NCBI GenBank assembly: GCA_012511995.1
Contig: JAAZFA010000084.1
Coordinates: 1-30,499 of the forward strand
Length of the DNA stretch: 30,499 bases
Direction of reading: 5' to 3'
DNA from: Thermoproteota archaeon
Lineage (GTDB): Archaea; Thermoproteota; Bathyarchaeia; Bathyarchaeales; Bathycorpusculaceae
The notes under the pieces are model-generated. The model had not been told where the DNA came from and did no database searches. It worked only from the letters and a program-made list of their open reading frames with translations. The translations under genes were made by a program, and so were the position numbers. Shown piece by piece: positions 17,147 to 24,151 of the stretch (its first letter is position 1; each line of letters starts with the position of its first letter).

Positions 17147-18370
17147 TTAGGTTTTATGCATACTCTTCGGTGAATAGTTAAGTATCTGGTTGAAGCGATT
17201 ATCACTACCATATACTTCCTTGATTAGACCGCGACTAATTTCAAGACGAATTTTTTTAGTTCTACCATATCGGCCCATGCTCACCACTTTAGCATTGACC
17301 AATCCCATCGAATCTAACTCGTTGACAAGGGTACCGAGCCTCCTTTGGGTCAAGAGCCCAGCACCCATCTCACCACATAATTCATTGTAAATATCATAAA
17401 TTTCACCTGTTGTTGAACTTGATTTGTTGAGGTGATAGACACTTAACAATACTAATTTTGAGTGTAAAGTCAAATTGTTGAGAGCTTCAATGACACGGTT
17501 ATGTTCAATATGTTTTTCTGCTTGTCGCACGTGATCTTCCGTGATAGTTTTTGCACCTGCACGCTCTGCCACCTCACCGGCTACCCGTAAAAGATCCAAC
17601 GCTCTTCTCGCATCACCATGTTCAGCAGCGGCTAACGCAGAGGAAATGCTTAGAGCTGAATCGGATAAGACATCATCTTGAAATGCTAATTTTGACCGAT
17701 CAAGAAGAATGTTTCTAAGTTCCCCAGCATCATATGGTCGGAATACTAGTTCTTCTTCACTTAGCGAACTAAAAACACGGGGGTCAAGAAATTCTTTTAA
17801 GCGTAGGTCGTTTGAGATGCCAATAATAGAAACTTTACTTTTAGATAGTGTTTCGTTAATCCTAGTAAGTTCGTACATGAATGCATCGCCTCGGTCTTTA
17901 ATGAGAGCATCAACTTCATCTAATACAATTATGAACAAGATTCTTGATTGATCAAGACCTGAACGAAAGCGGTCAAAAACTTCTCCAGTGGATAAACCAG
18001 TAAAAGGAATAGATAAACCTACACTTTGACTCAATGCTGCAAAAACACGATATTCAGAACCAGTCATACGACAGTTTATATAACAAAATTTTACCTGAGC
18101 TCCATACTCTTTAGCCTTAGTTTCTAAATGACTCAATACATATTTTGTAACAGCGGTTTTCCCAGTGCCTGTTTTACCGTAAATAAAAATATTTGAACAT
18201 CGGGCATCTTTGAGGACTGGTGCTACAGTTACACCTAATAGTCGAATTTGGTTTTCTCTATGAGGTAGTCGGTTTGGCAAATAGTCATGTCTAAGAACTT
18301 CACGGTCTTTAAATAATTTTACACCTTTTACAAAGTTATCAAACACGTCATCCAATACAGATTTTCCCAT
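17147..18370 (-). CDS. cdc6: Orc1/Cdc6 replication initiator
   Basis: This AAA+ protein binds origin repeats, opens DNA and loads the MCM helicase. Counting from the upstream ATG at 18385, Walker A is GKTGTGKT (70-77), Walker B is IIVLDEVD (152-159), sensor 1 is IIGISND (187-193) and sensor 2 is GDARRALDLLR (257-267). A C-terminal winged helix follows from about residue 310. I prefer the ATG at 18370 as start (407 residues). It has AAGGT about eight bases upstream, whereas the ATG at 18385 has its AAGGA only one or two bases away. The gene is transcribed away from a long non-coding segment that contains ORB-like sequences, the usual arrangement of an archaeal origin. Confidence 0.95.
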   Translation of the reverse strand: MGKSVLDDVFDNFVKGVKLFKDREVLRHDYLPNRLPHRENQIRLLGVTVAPVLKDARCSNIFIYGKTGTGKTAVTKYVLSHLETKAKEYGAQVKFCYINCRMTGSEYRVFAALSQSVGLSIPFTGLSTGEVFDRFRSGLDQSRILFIIVLDEVDALIKDRGDAFMYELTRINETLSKSKVSIIGISNDLRLKEFLDPRVFSSLSEEELVFRPYDAGELRNILLDRSKLAFQDDVLSDSALSISSALAAAEHGDARRALDLLRVAGEVAERAGAKTITEDHVRQAEKHIEHNRVIEALNNLTLHSKLVLLSVYHLNKSSSTTGEIYDIYNELCGEMGAGLLTQRRLGTLVNELDSMGLVNAKVVSMGRYGRTKKIRLEISRGLIKEVYGSDNRFNQILNYSPKSMHKT

Positions 18371-18514
18371 ATTACTTACCTTCATTCCTTCAGAGGTACA
18401 ACCGTTAGTTCGTATGGAACAAATAAAGGCTGCAGTACAAAAAACTGGTTTAGTTCAACAATAAATCTAAAAATAAAAGAAAATAATCGCTTTATAGATT
18501 AACTGTTATTAAAA

Positions 18515-18544
18515 GTCCCTCACCCGTGTGTTTCTACTGGAAAA
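18515..18544 (-). promoter_or_regulatory. ORB-like Orc1/Cdc6 binding element A
   Basis: Read on the minus strand, this is TTTTCCAGTAGAAACACACG followed by a G-rich end (GGTGAGGGAC). It fits the archaeal ORB layout of a TCCA-n-GAAA core followed by a G-string. The G-string points away from the AT-rich core. Confidence 0.75.
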
Positions 18545-18660
18545 TAATTGCTTAAGTTAATACATGTAATTAAATATTTAATATAATATATACTCTAAAT
18601 ATATAAAACAAAAGTACTATAATAATTGTATCTATCAAAAAAATTAAACAAATCGCAAGA
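18545..18660. other. AT-rich candidate DNA-unwinding element
   Basis: The segment is almost entirely A and T, with the perfect palindrome ATTAAATATTTAAT at 18569-18582 and TATATA-type steps. It lies between inverted ORB elements A and B. Such a core between inverted ORBs is where archaeal origins melt. Confidence 0.65.
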
Positions 18661-18702
18661 AAAATTTTTAACAACACTTTTTACACTCTTGTTCACGCTA
18701 TA

Positions 18703-18730
18703 TCCTCCAAAGGAAACAAAGGGGTGTCCC
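18703..18730 (+). promoter_or_regulatory. ORB-like Orc1/Cdc6 binding element B
   Basis: The plus strand reads TCCTCCAAAGGAAACAAAGG and then GGTGTCCC. This is the closest of the three to the ORB consensus, with the dyad TCCAnnGGAAAC, then AAAGGGG. It is inverted relative to element A. Confidence 0.8.
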
Positions 18731-18880
18731 TTAAACCTAAAACTATAAAAAAAATACCATAAAAACTCGGAAAAATCTATCTAATCTATCCAATCTTGTT
18801 TTATTCATAGTTGAAAAACTTGTAACCTTTTTACCTGTACAGTTGCGTTTATTTCTCATTCACAAAAATGTGAACACATG

Positions 18881-18907
18881 TAAAATGATAAGTTAAGTAT
18901 CATTTTA
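18881..18907. repeat. Perfect 10-base inverted repeat in the origin region
   Basis: TAAAATGATA and TATCATTTTA are exact reverse complements separated by seven bases (AGTTAAG). Short flanking CACA and TGTG segments allow the stem to continue after a small asymmetric bulge. It lies between ORB elements B and C and does not follow a gene end. Confidence 0.8.
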
Positions 18908-18958
18908 TTGTGCTTCTTTTCCTAAAATTTACTTTAATCACGTCAGTTAACAGTGAAT

Positions 18959-18989
18959 GGGAGACCCCTTGGCTTCTACTGGAGAACCC
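18959..18989 (-). promoter_or_regulatory. ORB-like Orc1/Cdc6 binding element C
   Basis: The minus strand reads GGGTTCTCCAGTAGAAGCCA followed by AGGGGTCTCCC. It shares TCCAGTAGAA exactly with element A and the AAGGGGT G-string with element B. It lies about 230 bases beyond element B, on the side of the winged-helix gene. Confidence 0.75.
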
Positions 18990-19176
18990 GAACTGAGTTT
19001 AAACGATAGGTATTTTTATAAAAGATTTTTTTGTGAAGCTGGTAATATCATTAACGATCCAAAAATAGTTTATTTATCAAAAATAAGCTTAAAATAAGCT
19101 ATTCATTATGTCTACATTCACCATCACAGTTATATTACGTGAAGTTATAGAATTGTGAACAACCTAGGTGTAAATA

Positions 19177-19611
19177 GTGCCGGCTCGTAAAATGCGTGTT
19201 GAGCTGTTTGATAACGATGGTAATCGGTACACCATTGCTTTTGAGGGTCAAGTGACCCGCGACAAAGCTCTACGCCTGTTGGATATTGTCGAATTACTAG
19301 GCGGCACTCCGGGTGAAAGCAATACTATAAACGTAAGTCCATCTCATTCTAATAGTAAGTCTTTATCTCGATTTGATAAAGTCCAACTTATTATTCAAAA
19401 GAATTTTCCTTTAATCTGGTTCTCATCTAAAGATATCCAAATTTTTTACGAGCAGGAACTTAAGGAACCAGTTAGCCTAAGCACAGTCTCTACTTATCTA
19501 TCAAGAATGGTTGCTAAAGGAATACTTATGAGAACTGGCACTTCAAACAACCTGAAATACAAGACTGCACCAAACATTCCATCAACAATTAAACAACGAA
19601 TAATAAAATAA
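19177..19611 (+). CDS. Small winged-helix DNA-binding protein beside the origin
   Basis: The 144-residue protein starts with a GTG at 19177 and a GGTG ribosome site. The N-terminal 45 residues (MRVELFDNDGNRYTIAFEG, then RDKALRLLDIVELLGG) look like a small beta-alpha module. A Ser/Asn-rich linker leads to a winged helix (KVQLIIQKNFP, SSKDIQIFYEQEL, SLSTVSTYLSRMVAKGIL). The recognition helix STVSTYLSRM resembles MarR/ArsR-type wHTH. I recall similar proteins from Thaumarchaeota- and Bathyarchaeia-type genomes but not a function. Its promoter would lie within the origin region next to ORB element C, so it may respond to or influence initiation. That is inference. Confidence 0.75.
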   Translation: MPARKMRVELFDNDGNRYTIAFEGQVTRDKALRLLDIVELLGGTPGESNTINVSPSHSNSKSLSRFDKVQLIIQKNFPLIWFSSKDIQIFYEQELKEPVSLSTVSTYLSRMVAKGILMRTGTSNNLKYKTAPNIPSTIKQRIIK

Positions 19612-19683
19612 TTCAAATAGTCTACGCTTAACATGTCATATTTTACTTATTCGCTTAAATTTTTGATAAGAAAGGGAGGTCAG

Positions 19684-20505
19684 TTACTGTTCAATCTTCT
19701 TTAGAAGCACTTCCATTTCTTTTTTAATTGTATAACGAAATGGAATTTTACCCACTTCTCTTTCCACATAACCTTCTTCATAGATTTTCTTCATCAAACG
19801 CGAAGTGTGTTCCCTGCTCAAATGTACCCTTTCTTTGATTTCAGGAGCAGTTTTAGCGCCTTCTCTTGCAAGCATCTCCAAGACAGTAATTTCTGTCTCT
19901 GTAAGGGTTGCTAAGGCCTTGTCACGTTTAATCAGTACTGACGGCAAGATAACATCTACTTCAGCTTCCGATTGTGGTGATAAACCTGACAACGTTTGAA
20001 TTTGATTTTCAAAACTATCAATCCTGTTTTTTAGTGATTCTTGGTTGTTAATAACCTCTTGAAGTTTGGCTTCTAAAATAGAAATATCATTATTCAATTC
20101 AGTTTTGAGGTCTTTATGGTATGTATTCTCCAAGTTATTTGTGATATCCTGTGATAAGGTTTGTTGTATTTGGTTTAAAGCAATTAATTGATTTTCAATA
20201 AATTCAATCCGTTTATCCATTCCTTCGACTTTTCGATGACAGAATTCCGCTGTTGTAAAACTATTATCCACCTTGGATATCATCGTATTGAATTTGTTGG
20301 ATTCACGTTTTAATTCTCGATTAAAACTTAGCACTATATCCTCAATAAAATTTTTGGCTTTCTCATATGCTTGTAAACTCTTTTCGTATTCATGGTGTAT
20401 TTTTTTATATTCTTTGTTAATCCGACATATCTGACGGTAGTATTCATACGCTGCTATCGTTGTTGTAATTAATAATACGCCAAATATTATTGTGAGACCC
20501 ACCAT
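19684..20505 (-). CDS. Membrane-anchored coiled-coil protein with C-terminal winged helix
   Basis: The 273-residue protein has one N-terminal transmembrane segment (about residues 3-22). A long heptad-rich coiled coil follows (about 28-180, with YKKIHHEYEKSLQAYEKAK and LEAKLQEVINNQESLKNRID). A MarR-like winged helix lies at about 200-265 (LTETEITVLEMLAREGAKTA, HLSREHTSRLMKKIYEEGYV). There is no sensor domain. The ATG at 20505 has a strong GGAGGAG ribosome site eight bases upstream. This layout would hold a dimeric DNA-binding domain near the membrane on a stalk of perhaps 20 nm. Proteins of this shape occur in TACK archaea as predicted regulators. I cannot say whether this one regulates genes or tethers DNA. 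Its promoter contains an array of GTGAT/ATCAC half-sites. Confidence 0.8.
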   Translation of the reverse strand: MVGLTIIFGVLLITTTIAAYEYYRQICRINKEYKKIHHEYEKSLQAYEKAKNFIEDIVLSFNRELKRESNKFNTMISKVDNSFTTAEFCHRKVEGMDKRIEFIENQLIALNQIQQTLSQDITNNLENTYHKDLKTELNNDISILEAKLQEVINNQESLKNRIDSFENQIQTLSGLSPQSEAEVDVILPSVLIKRDKALATLTETEITVLEMLAREGAKTAPEIKERVHLSREHTSRLMKKIYEEGYVEREVGKIPFRYTIKKEMEVLLKKIEQ

Positions 20506-20529
20506 GATTTTCTCCTCCGTGTTTCTTTA

Positions 20530-20647
20530 GTGATCTGACCGTGATTTCACGTGATTTTTTAGTTACATCACACATCACAGTATTATCCATGGAAATTTAA
20601 GGTTATCGGTGATATAAACCAACATAATCTATGACATCACACATCAC
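20530..20647. promoter_or_regulatory. GTGAT/ATCAC half-site array 1
   Basis: GTGAT occurs at 20530, 20541, 20551 and 20609; ATCAC occurs at 20567, 20574, 20636 and 20643. The first three start 11 and 10 bases apart, on one face of the helix. TCACGTGA at 20547-20554 is a perfect palindrome. The 14-base ACATCACACATCAC occurs twice, at 20565-20578 and 20634-20647. The array lies in the promoter region of the membrane-anchored winged-helix gene and behind the 165-residue protein gene. It looks like a cluster of operator half-sites. Confidence 0.6.
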
Positions 20648-20787
20648 GAGTATATCAGAATTATTATAGTCTATTAGTATTCCTTGGCAAATATGCTTCG
20701 ATATGATGTTATTTTGTGTAAAAAACTTAATTTAGCTTATTGAAAATATGGTAATTTCATCAAAATTTATTTTTAATTAACAAAAGT

Positions 20788-20805
20788 GTGATTTGTGACA
20801 TCACA
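20788..20805. promoter_or_regulatory. Isolated half-site pair TGTGACATCACA
   Basis: GTGAT at 20788 is followed by TGTGA-CA-TCACA at 20794-20805, an inverted repeat with five-base arms and a two-base centre. It uses the same sequence as arrays 1 and 2 and covers the stop codon of the 165-residue protein gene. Confidence 0.5.
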
Positions 20806-21298
20806 ATAACTCTTCTGATGGACTAGAAAGCCGTTTAAGGCTCGTTTCTAGCTCATTTCTGATAATTTCTACGAGTTTTACATGGTCTTTTAGTTCTTCT
20901 TCCTTGCTAGGTATGTCCTGGTGTGCCTCAATATATTCGTGCAATTTATTAGCTATTGCTAAGTATGGGTCAAGAGTTGTACTCTCAAAAATACCCAAAT
21001 AGCCCAATAACAGCACTGTATAGATTGATTTTATGACATTTTCCCGGGACTGTTTTAAAGTCCGATTAAACGATCCCCTGCTTATTTTGGTCTTAGTTAG
21101 CCTTAATGCTGCCTTATCATCGTACTTTAGCTGTTTACCTGCGATATTTTCTGATAAAATGTCAATTAACAACGTTTCGAGTTGCGTTTTTGTTAAGTTA
21201 CAATTTTTAGCCAATATTTTAACAATAGGGTCATTTAAAGCTCCATTTAACCAAGCTGTTACTCCATCTTTTAACTTCAAATCTCTTCTTACCTCCAT
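20801..21298 (-). CDS. Conserved-looking 165-residue protein, unknown function
   Basis: The protein is mostly helical and soluble except for one hydrophobic stretch at about residues 92-106 (SIYTVLLLGYLGIF). A basic central segment (LRLTKTKISRGSFNRTLKQS) contains an Arg/Ser-rich motif that could contact nucleic acid. An acidic C-terminal third follows. I recognise no named family, although the SRGSFNRTL...NVIKSIYTVLLLGYLG pattern looks like one conserved among TACK archaea. No ribosome site precedes the ATG at 21298, so translation may be leaderless. A 12-base palindrome, TTTGTATACAAA (21317-21328), lies just upstream as a possible operator. Half-site arrays flank the gene on both sides. Confidence 0.7.
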   Translation of the reverse strand: MEVRRDLKLKDGVTAWLNGALNDPIVKILAKNCNLTKTQLETLLIDILSENIAGKQLKYDDKAALRLTKTKISRGSFNRTLKQSRENVIKSIYTVLLLGYLGIFESTTLDPYLAIANKLHEYIEAHQDIPSKEEELKDHVKLVEIIRNELETSLKRLSSPSEELL

Positions 21299-21316
21299 AT
21301 GTGAAATGGATACAGT

Positions 21317-21328
21317 TTTGTATACAAA
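21317..21328. promoter_or_regulatory. 12-base palindrome upstream of the 165-residue protein gene
   Basis: TTTGTATACAAA is a perfect palindrome 19 bases upstream of the ATG at 21298. Its position would suit an operator overlapping the transcription start. Confidence 0.4.
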
Positions 21329-21718
21329 CCCTGCTTTTTATTCTTTCAACCCCTTCTAAACACCAAAAAAACTGAAAAATGAGCTTAAATTTAACTTAAA
21401 AACTTAAAAAAAGCTTAAATATTTAATATTTATGGTAACCAACCAATTTTTGGTACAGTTAACATATTAAAGGCTATTTCTTCGGTATTTTTAATTGTAT
21501 TTCCCCGTGAACTTTACATAAATAATGCATTTTTGTAAATGCAAAAAACTGATTAAAACTTCTTTTTTGTATTAAAGATTCATTTTTCATTGCACTTTCA
21601 ACGAGTGCTCGCATTACAAACTTTATTATACGCCTAAATTGTTTATATTCTTATGAAAAAGGATTTTAACAATTTTGTTTAATCAACCAAAAATGTACAT
21701 AATTTCATTAAAAAACTT

Positions 21719-21811
21719 GTGATATCACCAAAAAAGGCGTGATTTTTGCTGTATCACTTGATATCACAGACCCGTGATGCACTTGTGATTCTCCTTTTTT
21801 ACCGTTGTGAT
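21719..21811. promoter_or_regulatory. GTGAT/ATCAC half-site array 2
   Basis: Within 93 bases there are five GTGAT (21719, 21739, 21774, 21785, 21807) and three ATCAC (21724, 21753, 21763). The first two form the perfect palindrome GTGATATCAC (21719-21728). Starts at 21753, 21763, 21774, 21785 and 21807 are spaced 10, 11, 11 and 22 bases, matching helical turns. The array lies in an 800-base non-coding region between the 165-residue protein gene and the nitrilase pseudogene. No obvious gene begins directly next to it. The rest of 21329-21718 is AT-rich and shows nothing else I can name. Confidence 0.65.
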
Positions 21812-21877
21812 TATGCAACATATCGATACATTTTTTCCAAAAAATTGAAATTGTTGTACGCATTAACATGAAATCTC

Positions 21878-22101
21878 TTAAGCGTTGGGATCATCTTCAA
21901 CGCCAGTTATGTTAACGTAAGCCAAATAGTATGTTTTCTTCAAGGTTCGAGCTAACGCTTCTCTTCAAATATACTATACACGGGCAGATTCATCTTACGG
22001 TATTTACCGACGATCCCTCTTTGACCAACAGATACGGCAGGATTGTATATTATAGCCCTGTGTTTTCTATCTGGTTCTAAAATTCCAAAAATGATGTGTG
22101 A
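21878..22101 (-). pseudogene. Nitrilase-family amidohydrolase remnant
   Basis: Minus-strand frames carry two pieces of a carbon-nitrogen hydrolase. The first reads HIIFGILEPDRKHRAIIYNP, then AVSVGQRGIVGKYRKMNLPV and YSIFEEKR before a stop. It holds the conserved YRK.HLP block with the catalytic Lys. The second, in another frame, reads ARTLKKTYYLAYVNITGVED and stops, matching the ARALEN..Y.AYVN..G segment of the family. The roughly 60 residues normally between them, including the catalytic Cys, are deleted, as are the N- and C-terminal ends. It is a dead gene directly downstream of nadE on the same strand. It may once have been a glutaminase or amidase partner, but that is only a guess from position. 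Confidence 0.75.
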
Positions 22102-22102
22102 A

Positions 22103-22948
22103 CTAGTTCTTTTTGCTATCGGAGGAATCTATAATCGTTTTCTGGGATCCGAAATGCATGTTTGGGGATATGGGCATGCGGCGTTTGTGTTCGGTTGTGA
22201 GTATGCGGGTTTGAATGCGATTTACAATTGCTTGTTGTATATCAAGCTGCTTTGCAATTTCCTCTGGTTTCATGAATTGTTCAAGTCCATAGAGAATTAG
22301 GTCTAGCGTTTCATACTTAATTCCCAGCTCTGACTCAGCCATTTGATTTGGCCACAAGGAGGGTGACGAGGGCTTTAGAGCAAGTTCTTTTGGAATGCCC
22401 ACGTGCATGGCGAGCCGCCGTATTTGAGTTTTATAGAGGTCGCTGATGGGTAGAATATCTGCTGCTGCATCGCCCCATTTTGTGGAGTAACCTACGCTAG
22501 TTTCGGACTTGTCTGATGTACCTACGACAATTCGATTCTGAATGTTGGCGTAGTAATAAAGATAAATCATGCGGGTTCGCGCTTTAATGTTTCCTTTGCA
22601 GAGGCGATTAGCATGGTCGAATATAGGGATACTTTTGTAGAAGACATCTAGTACCTCAGACATGTCAACGGTTTGTGTTTGAAGATGGAACATATCCGCT
22701 ATGGTTTTAGCATCCATGAGGTCTTGTTGCGTGCACGTTTCTTTTTCTGGTAGTATCAATGCTAAGACGTTTTCTCCTCCGATTGCTAAACTCGATAGGG
22801 CGGCTGTTAGTGCGCTGTCGATTCCCCCGGATAATCCAAGGATAATACCTTTGGCTTCTGTATTTTCTATGTATTCTTTTATGAATCGACAAATTCTGCT
22901 TTGAACTTTAGCAAAATCCATTTCTAAAACTGCTGGTGTTAACTTCAA
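22103..22948 (-). CDS. nadE: NAD+ synthetase, ammonia-dependent type
   Basis: NadE amidates nicotinic acid adenine dinucleotide to NAD+ using ATP. The 281-residue protein has the PP-loop SGGIDS at residues 40-45. It also has ILPEKETCTQQDLMDA, NIKARTRMIYLYYYAN, VGTSDKSETSVGYSTKWGDA and DLYKTQIRRLA, all typical of the family. The length and lack of a nitrilase domain indicate the ammonia-using single-domain form. The start is a TTG at 22948; an ATG nine codons later (22921) is an alternative that keeps the whole core. It is divergent from elf1. A decayed nitrilase-family gene lies immediately downstream. Confidence 0.92.
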   Translation of the reverse strand: MKLTPAVLEMDFAKVQSRICRFIKEYIENTEAKGIILGLSGGIDSALTAALSSLAIGGENVLALILPEKETCTQQDLMDAKTIADMFHLQTQTVDMSEVLDVFYKSIPIFDHANRLCKGNIKARTRMIYLYYYANIQNRIVVGTSDKSETSVGYSTKWGDAAADILPISDLYKTQIRRLAMHVGIPKELALKPSSPSLWPNQMAESELGIKYETLDLILYGLEQFMKPEEIAKQLDIQQAIVNRIQTRILTTEHKRRMPISPNMHFGSQKTIIDSSDSKKN

Positions 22949-22983
22949 GGTTCAATGCAGCCTCATTGTCAACGTTAGTAGGC

Positions 22984-23037
22984 AAGTATTTAAGCAGAGG
23001 GATAAATAATATGGCATCTAAAATATTGGAGGACTTG
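22984..23037 (+). promoter_or_regulatory. Candidate promoter and ribosome site of elf1
   Basis: In the 90-base divergent spacer between nadE and elf1, TATTTAAG (about 22986-22993) could serve as a TATA element. GGAGG at about 23028-23032, six bases before the ATG, is a strong ribosome site. The TATA call is by eye. Confidence 0.4.
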
Positions 23038-23038
23038 T

Positions 23039-23308
23039 ATGGGGCGAAGAAGGCAAAAAGTAGTTCATATTCCAAAGAAAAAGTTGCCGAAATTCTTCTC
23101 TTGCCCTAGATGTGGTAAAGAAACCGTCCGAGTAGAAATTAACCGAGAAGAGGGCGGTCGTGCCGTTGCACAATGCAGTAGTTGTGGCTTAAGGGAAGAA
23201 TTTACAATTAAATTAGCCCAGGACGAAGTTGATGTTTACTGTATGTTAACGGACAGAGTCTACGCTAACCTAAAGCGGACTCCCATAACTAAGGCTAAAG
23301 AAGAGTAA
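23039..23308 (+). CDS. Elf1-type zinc-ribbon transcription elongation factor
   Basis: Elf1 associates with elongating RNA polymerase. The 89-residue protein begins with a basic tail (MGRRRQKVVHIPKKKLPKFF). A four-Cys zinc ribbon follows, with ligands CPRC (Cys22, Cys25) and CSSC (Cys46, Cys49). The middle segment TVRVEINREEGGRAVAQC and the downstream DEVDVYC segment follow the Elf1 pattern. The ATG has a strong GGAGG site. The GGGP synthase gene follows within about 17 bases, so the two are probably co-transcribed, perhaps with the PolD large subunit further on. Confidence 0.88.
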   Translation: MGRRRQKVVHIPKKKLPKFFSCPRCGKETVRVEINREEGGRAVAQCSSCGLREEFTIKLAQDEVDVYCMLTDRVYANLKRTPITKAKEE

Positions 23309-23324
23309 AGTGAAGGGTTACTTG

Positions 23325-24080
23325 ATGGCTGGGCCAATAGAACGGTACTTGCTGGATAAAATTAGAGTCGATGGTACAATTCACATGACTCTAATAGATC
23401 CCGAGAAAACATTTCCTTATGAAGCAGTCAAAATTGCTGAGAACGCAAATTTTAGCGGAACAGCGGCAATCATGATTGGTGGTTCAACAGTGACCTCACA
23501 AAAACAACTTGATGAAGTCGTTCAAGCAATAAAATCAGCCGCCAACCTCCCTTTGATTCTCTTTCCCGGTAACGTGAGTGGTATCAGTAGTCATGCCGAT
23601 GCCATCTGGTTTATGTCTATGCTTAACTCAACTGACCCCTATTTTCTTATAGGGGCTCAAATCCTAGGTGCACCCTACATTAAGAAATTCCAAATAGAAC
23701 CTCTCTCAATGGGTTATATAATAGTTGGAGAAGGTGGTACCGCTGGTAAGGTTGGCAAAGCTATACCTGTTCCTTATAATAACCCTGAACTTGCAGCAGC
23801 CCATGCGTTGGCAGGTCAATACTTAGGTATGCGCTTCATTTACCTCGAAGGTGGGTCTGGTGTAAAGATTCCTGTTCCCCCAGAAATGATACGTGCTGTG
23901 AAACAAGCAATTGATATACCTCTGATCGTTGGTGGCGGTATTCGAAGTACAGAAGCCGCTATAGTTGCATCAAACGCTGGTGCAGATGCCATTGTGACAG
24001 GAAATCTTATCGAGACTAGTGAGGGTGCACAGCGCGTAGCACAGATAACCAAAGCAATTAAACGCAACTTACACAGGTGA
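23325..24080 (+). CDS. Geranylgeranylglyceryl phosphate synthase
   Basis: This enzyme couples geranylgeranyl diphosphate to glycerol-1-phosphate, the first committed step of archaeal ether lipids. The 251-residue TIM barrel shows HMTLIDPEKTF, IMIGGSTVTSQKQLDEVV, LILFPGNVSGISSHADAIWF, the YLEGGSG phosphate loop, VGGGIRSTE and VTGNLIE. These fit the PcrB/GGGPS family. The ATG at 23325 gives the normal N-terminus and has AAGGG about seven bases upstream. A GTG at 23310 would add five residues. It follows elf1 closely and precedes the PolD large subunit gene by 71 bases. Confidence 0.93.
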   Translation: MAGPIERYLLDKIRVDGTIHMTLIDPEKTFPYEAVKIAENANFSGTAAIMIGGSTVTSQKQLDEVVQAIKSAANLPLILFPGNVSGISSHADAIWFMSMLNSTDPYFLIGAQILGAPYIKKFQIEPLSMGYIIVGEGGTAGKVGKAIPVPYNNPELAAAHALAGQYLGMRFIYLEGGSGVKIPVPPEMIRAVKQAIDIPLIVGGGIRSTEAAIVASNAGADAIVTGNLIETSEGAQRVAQITKAIKRNLHR

Positions 24081-24151
24081 TCTTAAACCCCTTGTTTTTT
24101 CGAAAGCCCAAAATACCTTTCAGTATATATCTTGTTTTGTGAGCTATAACA

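Larger units (their letters stand above)
18386..19176. other. Probable chromosomal replication origin (oriC)
   Basis: This 790-base non-coding stretch directly upstream of orc1/cdc6 carries three ORB-like elements (18515-18544, 18703-18730, 18959-18989). The first two are inverted, with their TCCA sides facing a strongly AT-rich core at about 18545-18660. That core includes a perfect 14-base palindrome (ATTAAATATTTAAT, 18569-18582) and is the candidate DNA-unwinding element. A perfect ten-base hairpin arm pair lies at 18881-18907. Placement beside orc1/cdc6 and between the two PolD subunit genes supports the call. Origin activity itself is inferred. Confidence 0.8.

Noticed and set aside
18413..18430. 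A possible fourth ORB-like sequence (TATGGAACAAATAAAGGC)
   Set aside because: It lacks the TCCA half and the G-string, and only GGAAC and AAAGG resemble the consensus; too weak to list.
21474..21614. A 46-codon minus-strand frame (MRALVESAMKNESLIQKRSF...) in the long spacer
   Set aside because: It has no ribosome site, AT-rich biased composition and no recognisable family. The CKVHGE segment hinted at a zinc motif but lacks a second ligand pair.
21930..21960. GGTTCGAGC, reminiscent of a tRNA T-arm
   Set aside because: No matching acceptor, D or anticodon stems surround it, and it lies inside the nitrilase remnant. No tRNA was found elsewhere by eye.
22043..22300. Plus-strand frame overlapping nadE and the nitrilase remnant
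   Set aside because: It is the complement of clear coding sequence on the minus strand and has no ribosome site or family motif.
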